A stretch of DNA of 64,000 nt from the NCBI GenBank assembly GCA_020912385.1, contig CP087207.1, positions 3,348,001 through 3,412,000 on the forward strand, written 5' to 3'. The DNA comes from Neofusicoccum parvum (lineage: Eukaryota > Ascomycota > Dothideomycetes > Botryosphaeriales > Botryosphaeriaceae). Made by a program: the position numbers and the translations under genes. The notes under the pieces were generated by a model. The model was not told where the DNA came from, ran no database searches, and saw nothing but the letters and a program-made list of their open reading frames with translations. This document shows positions 1 to 11,746 of the stretch, in pieces. Each line of letters opens with the position of its first letter. Positions within the stretch are counted from its first letter, which is position 1.

Positions 1-1424
1 ATCAAGGACAGGAGGGCCTTCCTGAACAAGTTCTTCTTCCTTTGGCCCTTCTTCATGCTGATCTGCGTACTCTACATCCTGAGTCATATGGTGATCTACG
101 TTGCGATCCCCTTGGCCCTCGGCGCTTCGTACATACTGCAATGGGCAGCGCAGCAGCTACTGAGATGGGCACCAAGCGACATGAAGCACATACATAAAAC
201 AGTGAGTCTCTGGGTATCGGACACGAGAGAATTATAGCTGACAATTCCCAGCCATTCCTCTCTGGAGTCTTTGCAGGCACTCTCTTTTGGGTCGGCTTCC
301 GGTACATAACACATGTCCTACCATGTAAGATGATTCTGCGATCCAAAAGCGAGAACATACTATACTGATCGCCGCTAGGGACCTTCACTACCAACCCATT
401 CTCGAACATATTCTTCGTGGTCTTCTACTCCTTGACGGCATACTTTTACTTCTTGACGATGCTCTCCGATCCGGGATATCTTCCAAAATCGAGTTCACGT
501 GCACAACAAAAGGCTGTGATTGATGAGCTGCTTGAGGCGCGCAAGTTTGACGAAGCAAACTTTTGCGTACACTGCATGGTGCGCCGTCCTCTTCGCAGCA
601 AACACTGCAAACGCTGCAACCGATGCGTCGCCAAGGAAGATCATCACTGCCCCTGGGTCGACAATTGCGTTGCGAACAACAACCACCGCCACTTCGTCAT
701 GTACATTTCCTGCATGGAAGCTGGTATCCTACTATTCGTGCGCCTGGTACTATCCTATTTGACTATCCTCCCCAATCCGACGGAGACGCCGGATTGTAAC
801 GTTCTCGATGAGGAACTGTGCAAGACGCTCCACAAAGACCCATTCACCATCATCCTCGGTATCTGGGCTACCCTCCAGCTCGTCTGGGTTACCATGCTCC
901 TTATTGTCCAGCTTCTCCAGGTCGCCCGCGCCCAAACTACCTTCGAAGCCATGCGCAGCAATCTCCACGGTCACGGCACCCCGGACCCGCTCACCTCCTT
1001 CGTCACAACAGGCAGTACGTCTGCAGCCGGTGGCCAGGTTGACGGTGCCGGTGCCGGACCTGGCGCACCCGGCGGCCCTAACCGTCACCACAAAACCGGC
1101 TGTCTTGATCAATGGAAACGCCTACTTGGCCTCGACACCTTTATCGCCACTGCTCTCCATGGCTCCAATGCCCAAGCCGTCCTCGCTCAGCGCCGGGAAA
1201 ACCCCTTCACTCGCGGCTGCATCACCAACTGCAAAGACTTCTGGTGTGACCCGGCGCCTATGTTCAAGCAGCGTGAGAATGGCGAGTCGACGTTGGGTGG
1301 TGACCGGGTGAACTGGACACGGGTTTACGAGCCGCCGCCGCGAATGCGGGCAAGGAGAGGTGGCGGTGGCGCGGACGAAAGTGGGAGATATGAGAGCGTT
1401 GCGGCGGAGGAGGAAGATGCATGA
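1..1424 (+). CDS. AKR1: Palmitoyltransferase AKR1, 3' part (cut by window edge)
   Basis: This is the C-terminal part of an ankyrin-repeat protein S-acyltransferase, which attaches palmitate to cysteines of substrate proteins at Golgi/endosomal membranes. The exons are 1-201, 252-324 and 379-1424; the introns of 50 and 54 bp have GT-AG ends and join in phase. The first codon is inside the protein, so the ankyrin repeats lie upstream of the window. Visible are four hydrophobic segments and the cysteine-rich DHHC domain (about nt 560-700), with paired cysteines CVHC, CKRC and the catalytic DHHCPW. The residue set is DHHC, not the DHYC of budding-yeast Akr1. The tail, with RGCITNCKDFWCDP followed by an Arg/Gly-rich end, matches filamentous-fungal AKR1. 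The family call is firm; AKR1 rather than another DHHC enzyme rests on the loop and tail sequence. Confidence 0.9.
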
Positions 1425-2327
1425 TTACGATCAGCGTCTGTGGCGCATGGGTCTCTCTTGACCGCTCGATTGGGGGGTTCTCTTAACGAAGCTTAGAGGG
1501 TGCATGGACGGGTTGTGTCATTTTCTTTTGGTACCTTTGCTTTCTGATAGTTGGGTCTGAAAGCGATCAAGCGGGTTTTGTAGCATATTAAGTAATGATA
1601 CAGGGAAATAGGTAAATGAATGTTCGAAAGAGGGCTTGACAAAAGGCAAACCACTGGCCCTTTGGTAGAGCTATGTATTCCTTTGTGCGAGGACATCCTC
1701 ACTCAATGCATTGTAGCCACAACCGACACCGGAACCATCTACCACGTTGGAGAGCTCGAGTATGAGGAGCTGGTACATCCACCCGGATGCATAAGCGCTC
1801 TTTTTTTTTCTTTTTTTTTTAAAAAAAATAAAACTATCTGGATGAATGGTCCAACTGCCTTCCCATAATAGTGGTCATCCATGGTCGTCACTTCGTTAAG
1901 AATCGTGAAATAACAGGGAAGTAGAAGACTGAAAACTCTTCTCCATTTCCAAATGCCTAGTAGCCTACGTGAATTTCCCCAATACAACATGCAACAGTAA
2001 AATTCCCACACATTTGTCTCTACTACTGCATGTACCAACAGGATGCTAGGCTATGTGCTCACGGCGAACAAAAGAATACGTAAGATATAAGACCTACGGG
2101 TAAGCGTAGATCAACCCAGGGCTGGATTGATATTAGTAGGTATTATCGACTGAGGTCGAGCTGGAGCTGAGAGGGAGACGCAACTGTAGCTTGTTTGAAA
2201 GGGCGCGAGTGATGTGGAAAGGGGCGGCAGGGACCCGGGGTGAAAACGCGAAGTTGGTAGACCACTTGAATGAAGACGAAATCAACGTTTGTCTGTCTCT
2301 AAGTCTCTCATACAATCCACCACGCGT
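1425..2327. other. Intergenic, convergent 3' flanks
   Basis: The space between the AKR1 stop and the 3' end of the minus-strand gene at 2328 holds no believable gene. The one visible feature is a homopolymer block at 1801-1830 (T runs followed by A runs), likely part of a 3' UTR or terminator region. Confidence 0.6.
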
Positions 2328-3128
2328 CTACTTCAGCGTGACATAACACTTGGTCAGCCGCTGCGTCCCCTTCCCAAACGGCCTCCTCTCCGACCCATCC
2401 TCCTGCACCTCGACAATCTCCCCCGTCAACACCGTCGACACGGCCTCCCCCTTGAACGGCGGCGGCGGGTTCGTCCACACGTGGTTCACGGCGTCGTTGA
2501 AGGCCTCGATCTGGATGCCGCGGAAGCCCTTGTCGGCGGCCCAGCGCATCAGCCAGTGGGCCTGATACTTCATCAAGCCGCGGGCCTCGTAGTCGCGGCG
2601 GGTGGAGGTGGCGTTGCGGAAGAGGACCTGCAGCGGGCCGGTGGCCTGCCAGCTGGCGGGGTCGCGCCGGTCGCCGAGGGCGAGGTACTTGAAGCCCTCG
2701 GCGTACTCGGGCAGGATGTTGACCAGCTCCCCCATCCGCGCGTGGTCGAGCGCGTTGATGCTGTCGTACGACAGCGCGATCGAGACGAGCGGGAAGTCCA
2801 TCTGCGCGAGCAGCTCGTCGCCCGTCGCCGCCGCGTCGTCGACGTCCCAGTAGCACTTGCCGCCCGTGGCCGCCGACTCGGGCCGCTTGAAGACGTACTC
2901 CTTGTCGAAGACGCCGAAGGAGTACCCCGAGTTGATCTGGTGGTCCACCAGGTAGTCGGCGACTTTGTAGAGGTCGAGGCAGCGTTTGGTCCGCTCCTGG
3001 CCCGTGTAGTTCGCGTTCCAGAGCGGGCCGTAGAACAGGTTGGTGTGGCATAGGATTGCGTTGGCCCAGTCGCTGTGCTCGGGGCCGAGGTTGCGGATCT
3101 CGTAGCGGGATGGGAGTTGGTCCGTCAT
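2328..3128 (-). CDS. Conserved fungal protein, possibly GNAT-fold
   Basis: A single-exon protein of 266 residues. I start it at the ATG at 3128 (MTDQLPSRYEIR); the frame stays open upstream, but that stretch is not protein-like. The sequence is well structured, with motifs I associate with a family of uncharacterised fungal proteins: DHQINSGYSFGVFD near the middle, an FKRPES segment, QMDFPLVSIALSYD, a VLFRNATSTRRDYEARG stretch and GFRGIQIEAFNDAV near the end. The late 'GFRGIQIE' strand-turn resembles the acyl-CoA-binding half of GNAT N-acetyltransferases, but I see no unambiguous acetyl-CoA loop, so the fold is a guess and no substrate can be named. There is no signal peptide or membrane segment, so it is probably cytosolic. 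It lies tail-to-tail with AKR1. Confidence 0.75.
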   Translation of the reverse strand: MTDQLPSRYEIRNLGPEHSDWANAILCHTNLFYGPLWNANYTGQERTKRCLDLYKVADYLVDHQINSGYSFGVFDKEYVFKRPESAATGGKCYWDVDDAAATGDELLAQMDFPLVSIALSYDSINALDHARMGELVNILPEYAEGFKYLALGDRRDPASWQATGPLQVLFRNATSTRRDYEARGLMKYQAHWLMRWAADKGFRGIQIEAFNDAVNHVWTNPPPPFKGEAVSTVLTGEIVEVQEDGSERRPFGKGTQRLTKCYVTLK

Positions 3129-4945
3129 CTTTGTCAGTGTTATGATGATTGAGGTTGCCTTTCCTGCAGTTGTCTTTTTCAATGATACATGCATTCGAAA
3201 TATATATCGAAAGTGTAAAGTTAGTGCTGACGTGAGGAAAAGCACACTAGACCTCGCTTCGCAGTCTGATGCATATCCAAGCGTTTCGGACGCGGGGTTT
3301 CGCAAGTTGCCCATTTCAGATATGGAAATATTGAGACAGATGCGGGAGGTGATATTGGTGATTATATGCCAAGGGTCTGAATAAGGTCAGACCTGCTCGG
3401 CCGGGTCAGCAGGCGCGGGTAAATCCCGAGGTAGTCTGACATGAAGATGAAATACTGAAAACGCATAATCGCATAACATGCCTACGACCAGTAGAAAGCT
3501 GTACCTCCGACGTTTACACCGATGTGATTGCCAAGAGTCCTCCTGGAGATAAGACAAGAGATCGACACCAATGGCGATGCTCCAGCGAGCGTGTTCTGGT
3601 GAGACTACAGCCAATGGCTTAATCCCTGTTTTGTTGGCTTATCCGAGGACTGGCTGCTAATGTCAATGTTTCTAACGTAAGCACTACATCTTTTGACCTT
3701 GCTCCGACATGGAGAGAACCTTATGGCTGGAGTGTGGGGTAGGAATGCGGATGAGACGCAAGCTTGCGTTGCGGAGACATAGTGCTACACGGTTAGTTTC
3801 AGAGTGATCCGATTTATGACTCTGCCGTGAGATCTTGGTGACGGCCCCCGGTGAGGTCGGCAGTACTGCCTTGCCTAAGAACGAAGATTCGTCAAGACCT
3901 GTCGAAGACACATGACTCTTGACAGGGCTTCGTGTAGCTCCTCATGAAGATAGCCAAGAACGAGGATGTGCTCCTCCACGGTTGATAACGTAACGATTGC
4001 CGTCGAAATAAGCGCGGGGAGGCGGGCTCCGTGACAGTGATTGGCTCTCTGCCTGTTGGCACTCGGGTGACTTCTGCAGTACTTGAGATTGAGATTCCGG
4101 CTTGATAGACGTTCCCGCTAGACCGGATCGGATCCACAGATGCATGTACGCCGTTGCTTCTGGACTAAGTAGCCTAGGGCTGGTCCACTTTTATTTTTTT
4201 TTTTCTTGCCCGGGCTGAAAGACGTAGAAAAAGGGTCCAATGCAACTGCGGGACGAAGCAGAGGGACAGGACTTGGAGCACGAGTCCCGGTAGCCTGCCT
4301 GGAGTGACGGGAGCCTGATAGACGCTTGTTATTCACTGTACTCGGCGGGGAGGGCGGCAGGGACTGCTGCGGCGACGGCGACTCCGGCACGACAGGGTCC
4401 GCATTTACGCGCCTTCTACAAGGCTTCGATGGAAAGGCGGTGGCACCTGTTGCAACACGGACGATCTTGCCTCTCTGGCCCCGCTGGGCATTTCATGCAG
4501 CAGCTCGCGTCGCGGAGGATGGCCGAGTGGGGTGATGCGGTGCCCGCGTGGGCGCGAGCGATGACATAGCGGCGGCGGCGACGCAGCGCGCTTGCACGGG
4601 AGCAGCAATTGCGGTGCAGCGGCCACGTAAGGCGGTGGCACGAGGACACAGCCCCAGCGACTCGCGAGATTTTCTGGTGTCGCTCCGCGGTGGAGACGGC
4701 GGCAGTGGGAGGGTCGACGATAAACGACCCTCGAGCCGGGCTGCGCTCTGTGCTTGGCATGACGGCGTTGGCGCCACGGAGCGCTAGCGAGACCCCGCGA
4801 CCGCGGCCTATCAACACAACACCGACAAGCCTCACTCTCGCTCTCCTTGTGCAAACCTCACCGCATTTTTTCCGCCCGCCCGCCTCTCAAAAGCAGCCGG
4901 CCGCCGCTGCGAGCCCTGCCGACGCCCTGCGTCTGTTTCGCGCCG
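3129..4945. other. Intergenic, divergent promoter region
   Basis: About 1.8 kb separate the start of the minus-strand gene (3128) from the PFF1 start (4946), so both promoters lie here. Open frames here are short, overlapping and low in complexity. A T-rich run lies at about 4190-4205. No clear TATA box was found close to either start. Confidence 0.55.
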
Positions 4946-7900
4946 ATGGCTCGCCGTGTCGGGAACCCGCTCGCCTTCACCCCGTACCCCGTGACCTTCT
5001 TTGTCTCCGCCATCTATCTTGCCGTCCTTGCCTCGCTCCTCACCACCCATCATGTCGTGCCGCCCGCTCCGTCCCGCGAGGTCCCCGTGCAGGGCATCAA
5101 CCTGACCGAGTCCTGGCGAGATCTGCAGTATCTGGCCAGCGGCTTCCACCCGTACAACTCGCACCGCAACGATGACGTCCGCAATTGGCTGCTGGTCCGC
5201 ATCGAGGAGATCCTGGACCGCAACGGCGTCAAGTACTCCACCAAGGGCTTCCACGCCGCGAAGCAGTCGCCCGTCGTGCTCTACAACGACATGGTCTCCA
5301 ACGTCACCTTTGCCAGCTCTAAGACCAGCACCTACTTCGAAGGCACCAACATCATGGTCTACATCCGCGGCTCCGAGGATGTGCCGGACGACGTCGAGAA
5401 CTCGGGCGTTGGCGGCGTGCTTGTGAACGCCCACTACGACAGCGTCTCTACTGGCTTCGGTGCTACAGACGACGGCGTTGGCGTCATCACCGTCCTGCAG
5501 CTGATTTCCTACTTCACCACCAACGGAAACCAGCCCAAGCGAGGGATCGTCGCCCTTCTCAACAACGGCGAAGAGGACTGGCTGAACGGTGCGAGAGCTT
5601 TCACCCAGCACCCCCTGTCTTTCTTCCCCCACACCTTCTTGAACCTGGAAGGTGCTGGTGCCGGCGGCCGTGCCACTCTTTTCCGTAGCACCGACACGGA
5701 GATCACTCGGTTCTACGAAAAGGCTAAGCAGCCTTTCGGCAGCGTCATTTCCGCCGACGGCTTCAAGAGAGGCCTCATTCGTAGTGGCACCGATTACTCT
5801 GTCTTCACTGCCGACATGAACATGCGCGGCCTGGACGTCGCCTTCATGGAGCCCAGAGCCCAGTATCACACTGTCGAAGATGCTGCGAGGGATACTTCTC
5901 TCAATTCAGTGTGGCACATGCTTGGCGGCGCCCTTGAGACTATGAAAGGTCTTACCTCCTACACCGGAACCCAATTCGAGGGCGAACCCGAGGGTACTGG
6001 ACGGGGATCGAATGGGGTCTGGTTCGACCTCTTCGGCGAGACCCTCGCTGTATTCGAACTCCACACGCTGTTCGCCTTTTCTGTAACATTACTTGTCGTT
6101 ACTCCCTTGGTTTTCATTGCGCTTACTGCCATTTTGGTTAATTTGGACAAGTGGTACCTGTTCGCCAGGAAGAAGTACCTCCATTCATCTGATGATGACG
6201 ACGCCTACCCGCTGTACGGCTGGCGTGGCTTCTTCCGCTTCCCCATTGCATTTATTATTGCAACTGCCGCCGTCGTCGGGCTGGCCTACCTAATTACGAA
6301 AGTTAATCCTAATATTGTGTACAGCAGCCAATATTCTGTGTGGAGGTACGTACTCTTTTACTCGGTTTGATTTGCGTTCTCCTGCATTCCGCTTCACCGA
6401 ACACGTGGTGGATGTTGCTAACATTAACGCAGTATGATGCTTTCCGCATTCTTCTGTATTACTTGGTTTATTCTCCGCGGCGGTGCTGCTATGCGCCCCT
6501 CGGCACTGACCCGCACCTACGGTCTTCTCTGGATTTACATTATCGCCTACGCTCTTCTGGTTCTTGCGACTGTTGCCCAGAACAACTTCCAATTAGCGGG
6601 CGTTTACTTTCTTGTAATTTACTTTGCCTCGGCCTTCTTCGCGTTGTTGATATCCTACTTGGAACTCTTCGCCCTCCCAAAGAAGAAGACCTATGTTCAA
6701 CATATTTCAGAGGTGTCCGACAGTCCTGGCAGCCGCACTCCAGGCAGTATCAGGACCGCCCTTACGCCAACTTCTAGCCGGCCGCTGACAGCCGCCACTG
6801 CAGTTGCAGATCCTTCCTCCCACCATAAAGTCAGGGAGGACCGGCGGAACAGTAACGAAGACGACGACGCAACGGAAACGACTTCTCTTCTCCGGAGTGA
6901 ACATCCCCGCACTTTTAGCCGTGGCTACGGGAGCAGGCATGGCAGCAGGCGTGCCTCGCTTGACGCCCGTTCAGTACTCTCTGTATCCACCAACCGAAGA
7001 CGCACCCTCCACCCGGAGCCCACGTTCCCCGGCGAGCAGGCCTGGAGCGGCAACCTGCCCCGCTGGACATGGTTGCTTCAGCTGCTTCTCGTAGTGCCAA
7101 TCAACCTTATCCTCGTTGGTCAGGTCGCGCTTCTCATCACCAGTGCTTTGCATCAGACATTGGCGGACGGCTCCTCGGCACTGACAGTATACTTGCTTAT
7201 TGCTGTCTTCACCGTTCTGCTTCTGCTTCCTAGTCTGCCATTCCTGCACCGCTTCTCCATGCGCCTTCCAACCTTTATTTTCCTAGTATTCATCGGCTGC
7301 CTAATTTACAATCTCGTTGCCTTCCCCTTCAGCCCTGCCAACAAGCTCAAGGTCTACTTTATCCAGCGTGTCGACCTCGACACAGGCATCAACGAAGCCT
7401 CGCTCACCGGTCTCGATGGTTTCGTCCAGCCTATCATCGCGCAACTCCCCTCCGCCTCGGGTCAGAACATCCAATGTGGGCCTCCCGATGCGGCCAATCG
7501 CGCCGGTCTCATCAAGTGCTCGTGGCGCGGCATCACACCTGCCGTCGTTCCGCGCGATTCTGACTCCAAGCACCCGGTACCTCCAGGCGACGACCTCAAA
7601 TATCTCTCCAGCTGGGTCCAATTCAACGCGTCCCGCACGCACCCGGACGACGAGCGGGACTCGACCGCCTCGGCCAACTCGGCCAACATCACCATCGTCG
7701 GCCGCAACACGCGCGGTTGCCGCCTCTTCTTCGACCCACCGGCCACGTCCCTCGACGTCCGCGGCGCCAGCGAGAGCAGCCGCTACCCGCACACGGGTCC
7801 CGACGGCACCAACGAGCTGCGTCTCTGGAGCCGCGAGTGGGAGCGGCCGTTCGTGGTCGATGTCGGCTGGGACGGAGCGGACGAGAGCGAGCGCAGCGGG

Positions 7901-8104
7901 AGGGGCCGGCGGCGCAAGGGAGGCAAGGAGAGCGAGGATAAGATCAGGGGCTTGGATGGCCGCGCGCAGTGCATCTGGAGCGACGCGAACGAGAAGGGCT
8001 TGATCCCGGCGTTGGATGAGATCAGGGCGAACATTCCCAGGTGGGCAATCGTGAGCAAGCTGGCTGATGGGTTGGTGGAGGGGACGAAGCGGTTTTCGCT
8101 CTAA
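4946..8104 (+). CDS. PFF1: Vacuolar membrane protease, M28 family (PFF1)
   Basis: A multi-pass vacuolar membrane zinc protease of 1023 residues. The exons are 4946-6345 and 6433-8104, and the 87-bp intron joins in phase (AG|T). The start is the ATG of [15 protein letters not shown]. Residues 15-35 form the first membrane helix. The lumenal M28 domain follows, with zinc and catalytic residues visible at HYDS (His163), ATDD (Asp175), GEED (Glu209/210) and QYHTVED (His308). The C-terminal half holds about eight further hydrophobic segments, interrupted by a Ser/Arg-rich hydrophilic loop (nt 6700-7020) and a long C-terminal lumenal domain. Length and order agree with Pff1-type proteins, which are orphan vacuolar exopeptidase-like enzymes whose natural substrates are poorly known. 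The last 250 nt of the coding strand become strongly G-rich. Confidence 0.93.
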
Positions 8105-8743
8105 GAGGAAGAAAATTCGCGCAGTTGGGTCATGAATGATGGGATTTAAGGGACGAACGAGGCATGACATGTGACGACAATAGGGACATGACGGGTAAAA
8201 AGAGAGCAAAAAATCAAGATCGGAACCATAGTCATGGGATAGCGGACGACGAGACGAGAGACGAGAGATGGGCGGGATCGGGTTTTCTATGGTCTCTTTC
8301 TTCCTCTTCTTTTCGGGCCAGTTGCTTGGCGCGCTCTGTAATTTTGTTCTTTGTTTTCAGTGGAATTGTCCGTGTAATGAGTTAGTGCTGTAAGAGGCGT
8401 TCATGCTGGGTTTTGTGGGCGGCTGTCATTTCAGTTCCCTTTCCTTGTGAGTGCTGTCGCAGTCTTCCTTGTTTGAGTATCCCTTCAGCATGTATTGGGC
8501 CATTCGATAGCATTCTACAGTACTCCATGAAGCTCGCTCATCTGTTTCAAAGTTCGGTTGTTTGACTTGGAGTTTGGTCCGGAGCCAAGCTTCCAACCAT
8601 GGTACTGGACGTCGTGGTCCAAAGTAGAATGCAGGGTCTATATAAACTGACCCCCATTCACCTTCCAGGAAGTGCGTTTCTCTCAAGCAAACCTCCAACG
8701 ATCAGCGGAAGATTGCAAAACTTCACTCACATCAACACTCAAG
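8105..8743. other. Intergenic: PFF1 3' flank and promoter of next gene
   Basis: The region contains the PFF1 3' UTR and the upstream region of the HNH-like gene. No coding sequence is seen; short minus-strand frames around 8426-8698 look random. Confidence 0.55.
8639..8646 (+). promoter_or_regulatory. TATA box of the HNH-like gene
   Basis: TATATAAA lies 97 bp before the ATG at 8744, a normal fungal TATA-to-ATG distance. It suggests the gene is, or recently was, expressed. Confidence 0.5.
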
Positions 8744-9773
8744 ATGGATATCACAAACACCACCCTCTACGCCTGCATCGAAGACACCCTTCGACGCCGC
8801 GCCGACGACCTGCAGGAGGAGCACACTCAAACCATCCACACGCTCGCGCAGCTCCAGGCGGCAATCTACGACACCTCCCACCACGACAGCAACAGCGCCC
8901 GCCGCCTCCGCAGCCTGACCCGCCACCACCACAGCCTAACCCGCCACGCCGCCACCACCGCCACCATCCTCCGCTCCCTGCTCCGCCAACTCCGCTCCCT
9001 CGCCCGCACGCTCTCCACCCTCCCCACCGCCGCCGCCCGCACCGCCGCCTACAACCTCATGCTCGCCGCGCCCGCCATCGCCCCCGAAACCCACCCAGGC
9101 ACCCCCCTATCCCCCCTCTGGCTCCCCCACGTCCTCGCCTTCTACTCTGCCGCCATCGACCCCGCCGCCGCCTGCTGGTGCCCGATCGCGCGCCGCGCCC
9201 GTCCTGCCCGCCCGCCGCGTCGCCCCGCTCGCCGCGGCTCGGCTGCTCGGCGAGCGGGGCGACGCCGCCAACGTGCTGGCGGATGTGCGCAACGCGCTGC
9301 CGCTGGCGAGGGGCGTGGCGCGGGCGTGGGCGGCGCGGGCGTTCGTGGTGGTGGGTGCGGGGGCGCGGGGGGAGTATAGGGTTGTCGCGACGGGGAGGGG
9401 GGAGGGCGGGAGGTGGGGGTGCGGGGGGATGTTGAGGTGGATGGGGAGGTGTAGGCCTAGGGCGCAGTTGGTGTATGCGCGGTTCGTGATGGATGTGGTG
9501 GAGATGAGGGGGAGGGGGGAGGTTGTTGGGGTGGAGGCGAGGGAGTTGGCGGGGTTGTGGAGGGGGGATCGGGAGGGGTTGGCGTTGAGTAGGGAGGCGC
9601 TGGGGGTGTTGTGTAGGGCGGTTGGGGACGAGGGGTTGGTGGATGTGTTTGAGACGGTGGAGGAGGAGAGGTTGTGGGAGAGGAAGGAGCGGGGGATGGA
9701 CTGGAGGGGGGTTGAGTTTTATGGGGTGGGATTGCAGGAGTATGAGGATGAGAAGGAGAGTGAGGGAGACTAG
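8744..9773 (+). CDS. HNH-domain-like protein, reading frame broken
   Basis: Two overlapping frames together make one protein. The first frame (from ATG 8744, MDITNTTLYACIED) encodes a helical N-terminus, then THPGTPLSPLWLPHVLAFY and CWCPI, which match the fungal HNH_2-type domain family. Its homology ends near 9190. The second frame then continues the same domain as VLPARRVAPLAAARLLGE, then VLADVRNALPL and a C-terminal helical region, ending at 9773. A one-base excess between about 9190 and 9219 would explain the switch. The metal-binding His-rich motif expected after CWCP is not visible (RRVAPL stands in its place), so nuclease activity is doubtful. Alternatively, an intron 9178-9310 (GTGCCC...AG) restores an open frame but deletes conserved residues. 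A perfect hairpin sits at the break. It is a pseudogene, an assembly indel or a poorly spliced gene; I cannot decide which. Confidence 0.55.
9217..9265. repeat. 18-bp perfect inverted repeat (hairpin)
   Basis: Arms 9217-9234 and 9248-9265 are exact reverse complements, with a 13-nt loop at 9235-9247. The arms are very GC-rich (core GTCGCCCCGCTCGCCG). It lies exactly where the HNH-like gene changes reading frame and where the coding strand changes from C-rich to G-rich. Confidence 0.85.
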
Positions 9774-10481
9774 GCTGATACAAGATCAGTGGAAGGAATT
9801 CTGAAGTATTTGTCTGCGCCGACAAGTGGCCAAATCGTCAGGTCATTTTGTCATGGTAACACGCCTAGAGATGGGGGTGCTCTGTGGCACCACATCGCCT
9901 GCAGGTTTAGTATGACAATCAGCGCTTTCTTTGGAAGCTCGAGGCAGCAGCGATAGTGATGGGCAGTCCACGCGCCTGTCAGCTGCTGCTGACAGTGAAA
10001 GATGCAGCACGGGCCCACAGCATGCGGACTTCCACAGTCACCATCTGCCACATCTCCTCCATACGGCTTAGCGTCCTCGCTTCTGCGCAGGCAGCCTCTT
10101 CCTCCCTCACCTATATAAACCCTCCTCATCCTCGCCAACCTGCTCTTCTTTTCTCCCCACGCCCGCCAACAGGCGGACGGCAAAGTGTCAGGGCTGCACT
10201 TGACAACAGCAAAGCCCGGGTGGGTGGGCCTTCCCTCAGCTTACCACGCCCATCTTTGACGGTAACGTGGCAGGCTGGCACAAAGGGAAGCCTTCCTCTC
10301 GGCGGGGACCCAGTGGGCACACCGAGAGGGAGGGGCAGTCACCTCAATTAGATAGTTTACTTGCTCAATGGAACTTCTTCTCAGTTTAATCTCTGGGCCT
10401 TTCTTTTCGGTTTAGTCTCTGGGCCTGTCTGCCCTCTTAGTCTATCTACTCTCTGGACTTGCCTGTGCTTCCATCACCCAA
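9774..10481. other. Intergenic, convergent 3' flanks
   Basis: The region between two convergent genes. A TATA-like CTATATAAACC lies near 10109-10119, but no believable open frame follows it. No gene is called. Confidence 0.5.
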
Positions 10482-11351
10482 TCAAAGCTTCGACCCTCCC
10501 GTCCCCGTCGAGCAAGTAATCCCCCCATCCACCACCAACGCATGGCCTGTCACATACTTCGCCGCCTCGCTCGCTAAGAACACGACCGCATTCGCCACGT
10601 CCCACGGCTCTCCCATCCGGCCCATCGGCACATTGTGCTGCGTGATCCTCCTGTAAATCTCCCTCTCTTCCTCCTTCTCCGACGCGCCAAAGGCCTCCAC
10701 CAACGGCGTGTACATCAGCCCCGGCACGACGGCATTCACGCGCACGCCCCTCGCGGCGTACATGACGGCGCTGGCGCGCGTGAACTGCAGCACGGCGGCC
10801 TTGGCGGCGGCGTACGCCACCTGCGGCTTCCCTATGTAGCGGATGCCGGTGATGGAGGCGTTGTTGACGACGACGCCGCCGGCGGGCTGCTTCTCCATGA
10901 CGGGCAGCACGGCGCGGCACGCCAGGAAGACGCTCTTCAGGTTCAGGGCGATCTGGGCGTCCCACGCGGCCTCGTCCATGGCGCCGGGGTCGCCGTGGGC
11001 GGTGGCGCCGACGTTGTTGACGAGCACGTCGATGCCTCGCCCGCCGAACGCGGCCAGCGCGGCGCGCACTACGGCGGCGACGTCGGCGGCCTTTGTCGCG
11101 TCGGCGGCCATGACGTCGCAGCGCGTGCCGGGCGGGAGGCGGGCGGCGGTGCGCTGGGCGGCGGCGAGCGAGATGTCGCAGCCGAAGAGCTGCACGCCGT
11201 TGCGGGCCAGGAGGTAGGCGGTGGCGGCGCCGTTGCCGAAGAGCGTGGTGGACGGCGGGCCGGTCTGGCCGATGCCGATGACGAGGGCGGTTTTGGCGCG
11301 GAGGTCGGGGTATGTGGGGAAGCTGTGCGGTGGTTGGTCGGGGCCGGACAT
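10482..11351 (-). CDS. Short-chain dehydrogenase/reductase
   Basis: A single-exon classical-type SDR of 289 residues, an NAD(P)-dependent oxidoreductase. After about 20 residues the cofactor loop reads ALVIGIGQTG (about 22-31), a variant with an insert before FGNGAATAYLLARNG. An acidic residue after the second strand (GCDIS, about 58-61) favours NAD over NADP. Further marks are NNVG (112-115), catalytic Asn in LNLKS (about 137), Ser near 166 (NNASITGI), and YAAAK with Tyr180 and Lys184. The C-terminal GRMGEPWDVANAVVFLASE and VTGHALVVDGG are standard family features. The substrate is unknown. It is transcribed away from the MFS transporter across only 395 bp, so the two may be co-regulated and use one compound. 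Confidence 0.92.
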   Translation of the reverse strand: MSGPDQPPHSFPTYPDLRAKTALVIGIGQTGPPSTTLFGNGAATAYLLARNGVQLFGCDISLAAAQRTAARLPPGTRCDVMAADATKAADVAAVVRAALAAFGGRGIDVLVNNVGATAHGDPGAMDEAAWDAQIALNLKSVFLACRAVLPVMEKQPAGGVVVNNASITGIRYIGKPQVAYAAAKAAVLQFTRASAVMYAARGVRVNAVVPGLMYTPLVEAFGASEKEEEREIYRRITQHNVPMGRMGEPWDVANAVVFLASEAAKYVTGHALVVDGGITCSTGTGGSKL

Positions 11352-11746
11352 GGCTGCGGGTGGGAGGGCGGCGGCTGGGCAAGGTCAATTGATGTCAATG
11401 TCTGGGGACGGCCGCGACGAGCACAAGCGCTGTGCTGGAATATCTACTTCTGCGCGATTGCGTGCTCGACCTCGGGAGCCCGCGCCGTGAGTGGGCGGCG
11501 CTGCTCTGTTTCTCCGCAGCTCGCCCACGCCAGTCCCCACTCTCTGCTGCATCTTCTCCGCGTTTGCAGTGCCCCAGGTGCCTTCTTCTCCGCATCACCG
11601 ACCCTTGGCGCCGGGAATAAATAAACCGAGCATGGCTGCCGTGCGGAGCGGGACGCTTCCAAATCTGAAGCTCTCTTCTCTCTCGTTCGTCCCGTCCGTC
11701 GGCGTGGCTTGAATCACTTCGCGAGCGTTCGAGCAGTTCAGGCACG
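11352..11746. promoter_or_regulatory. Shared divergent promoter, SDR / MFS transporter
   Basis: 395 bp lie between the ATGs of the minus-strand SDR (11351) and the plus-strand transporter (11747). Both core promoters must lie here unless they extend into the neighbours. An AT-rich GGGAATAAATAAACC stretch occurs near 11610-11625, on the transporter side. Confidence 0.55.

Noticed and set aside
10109..10119. TATA-like CTATATAAACC
   Set aside because: No open frame of protein-like character follows, and both neighbouring genes end here.
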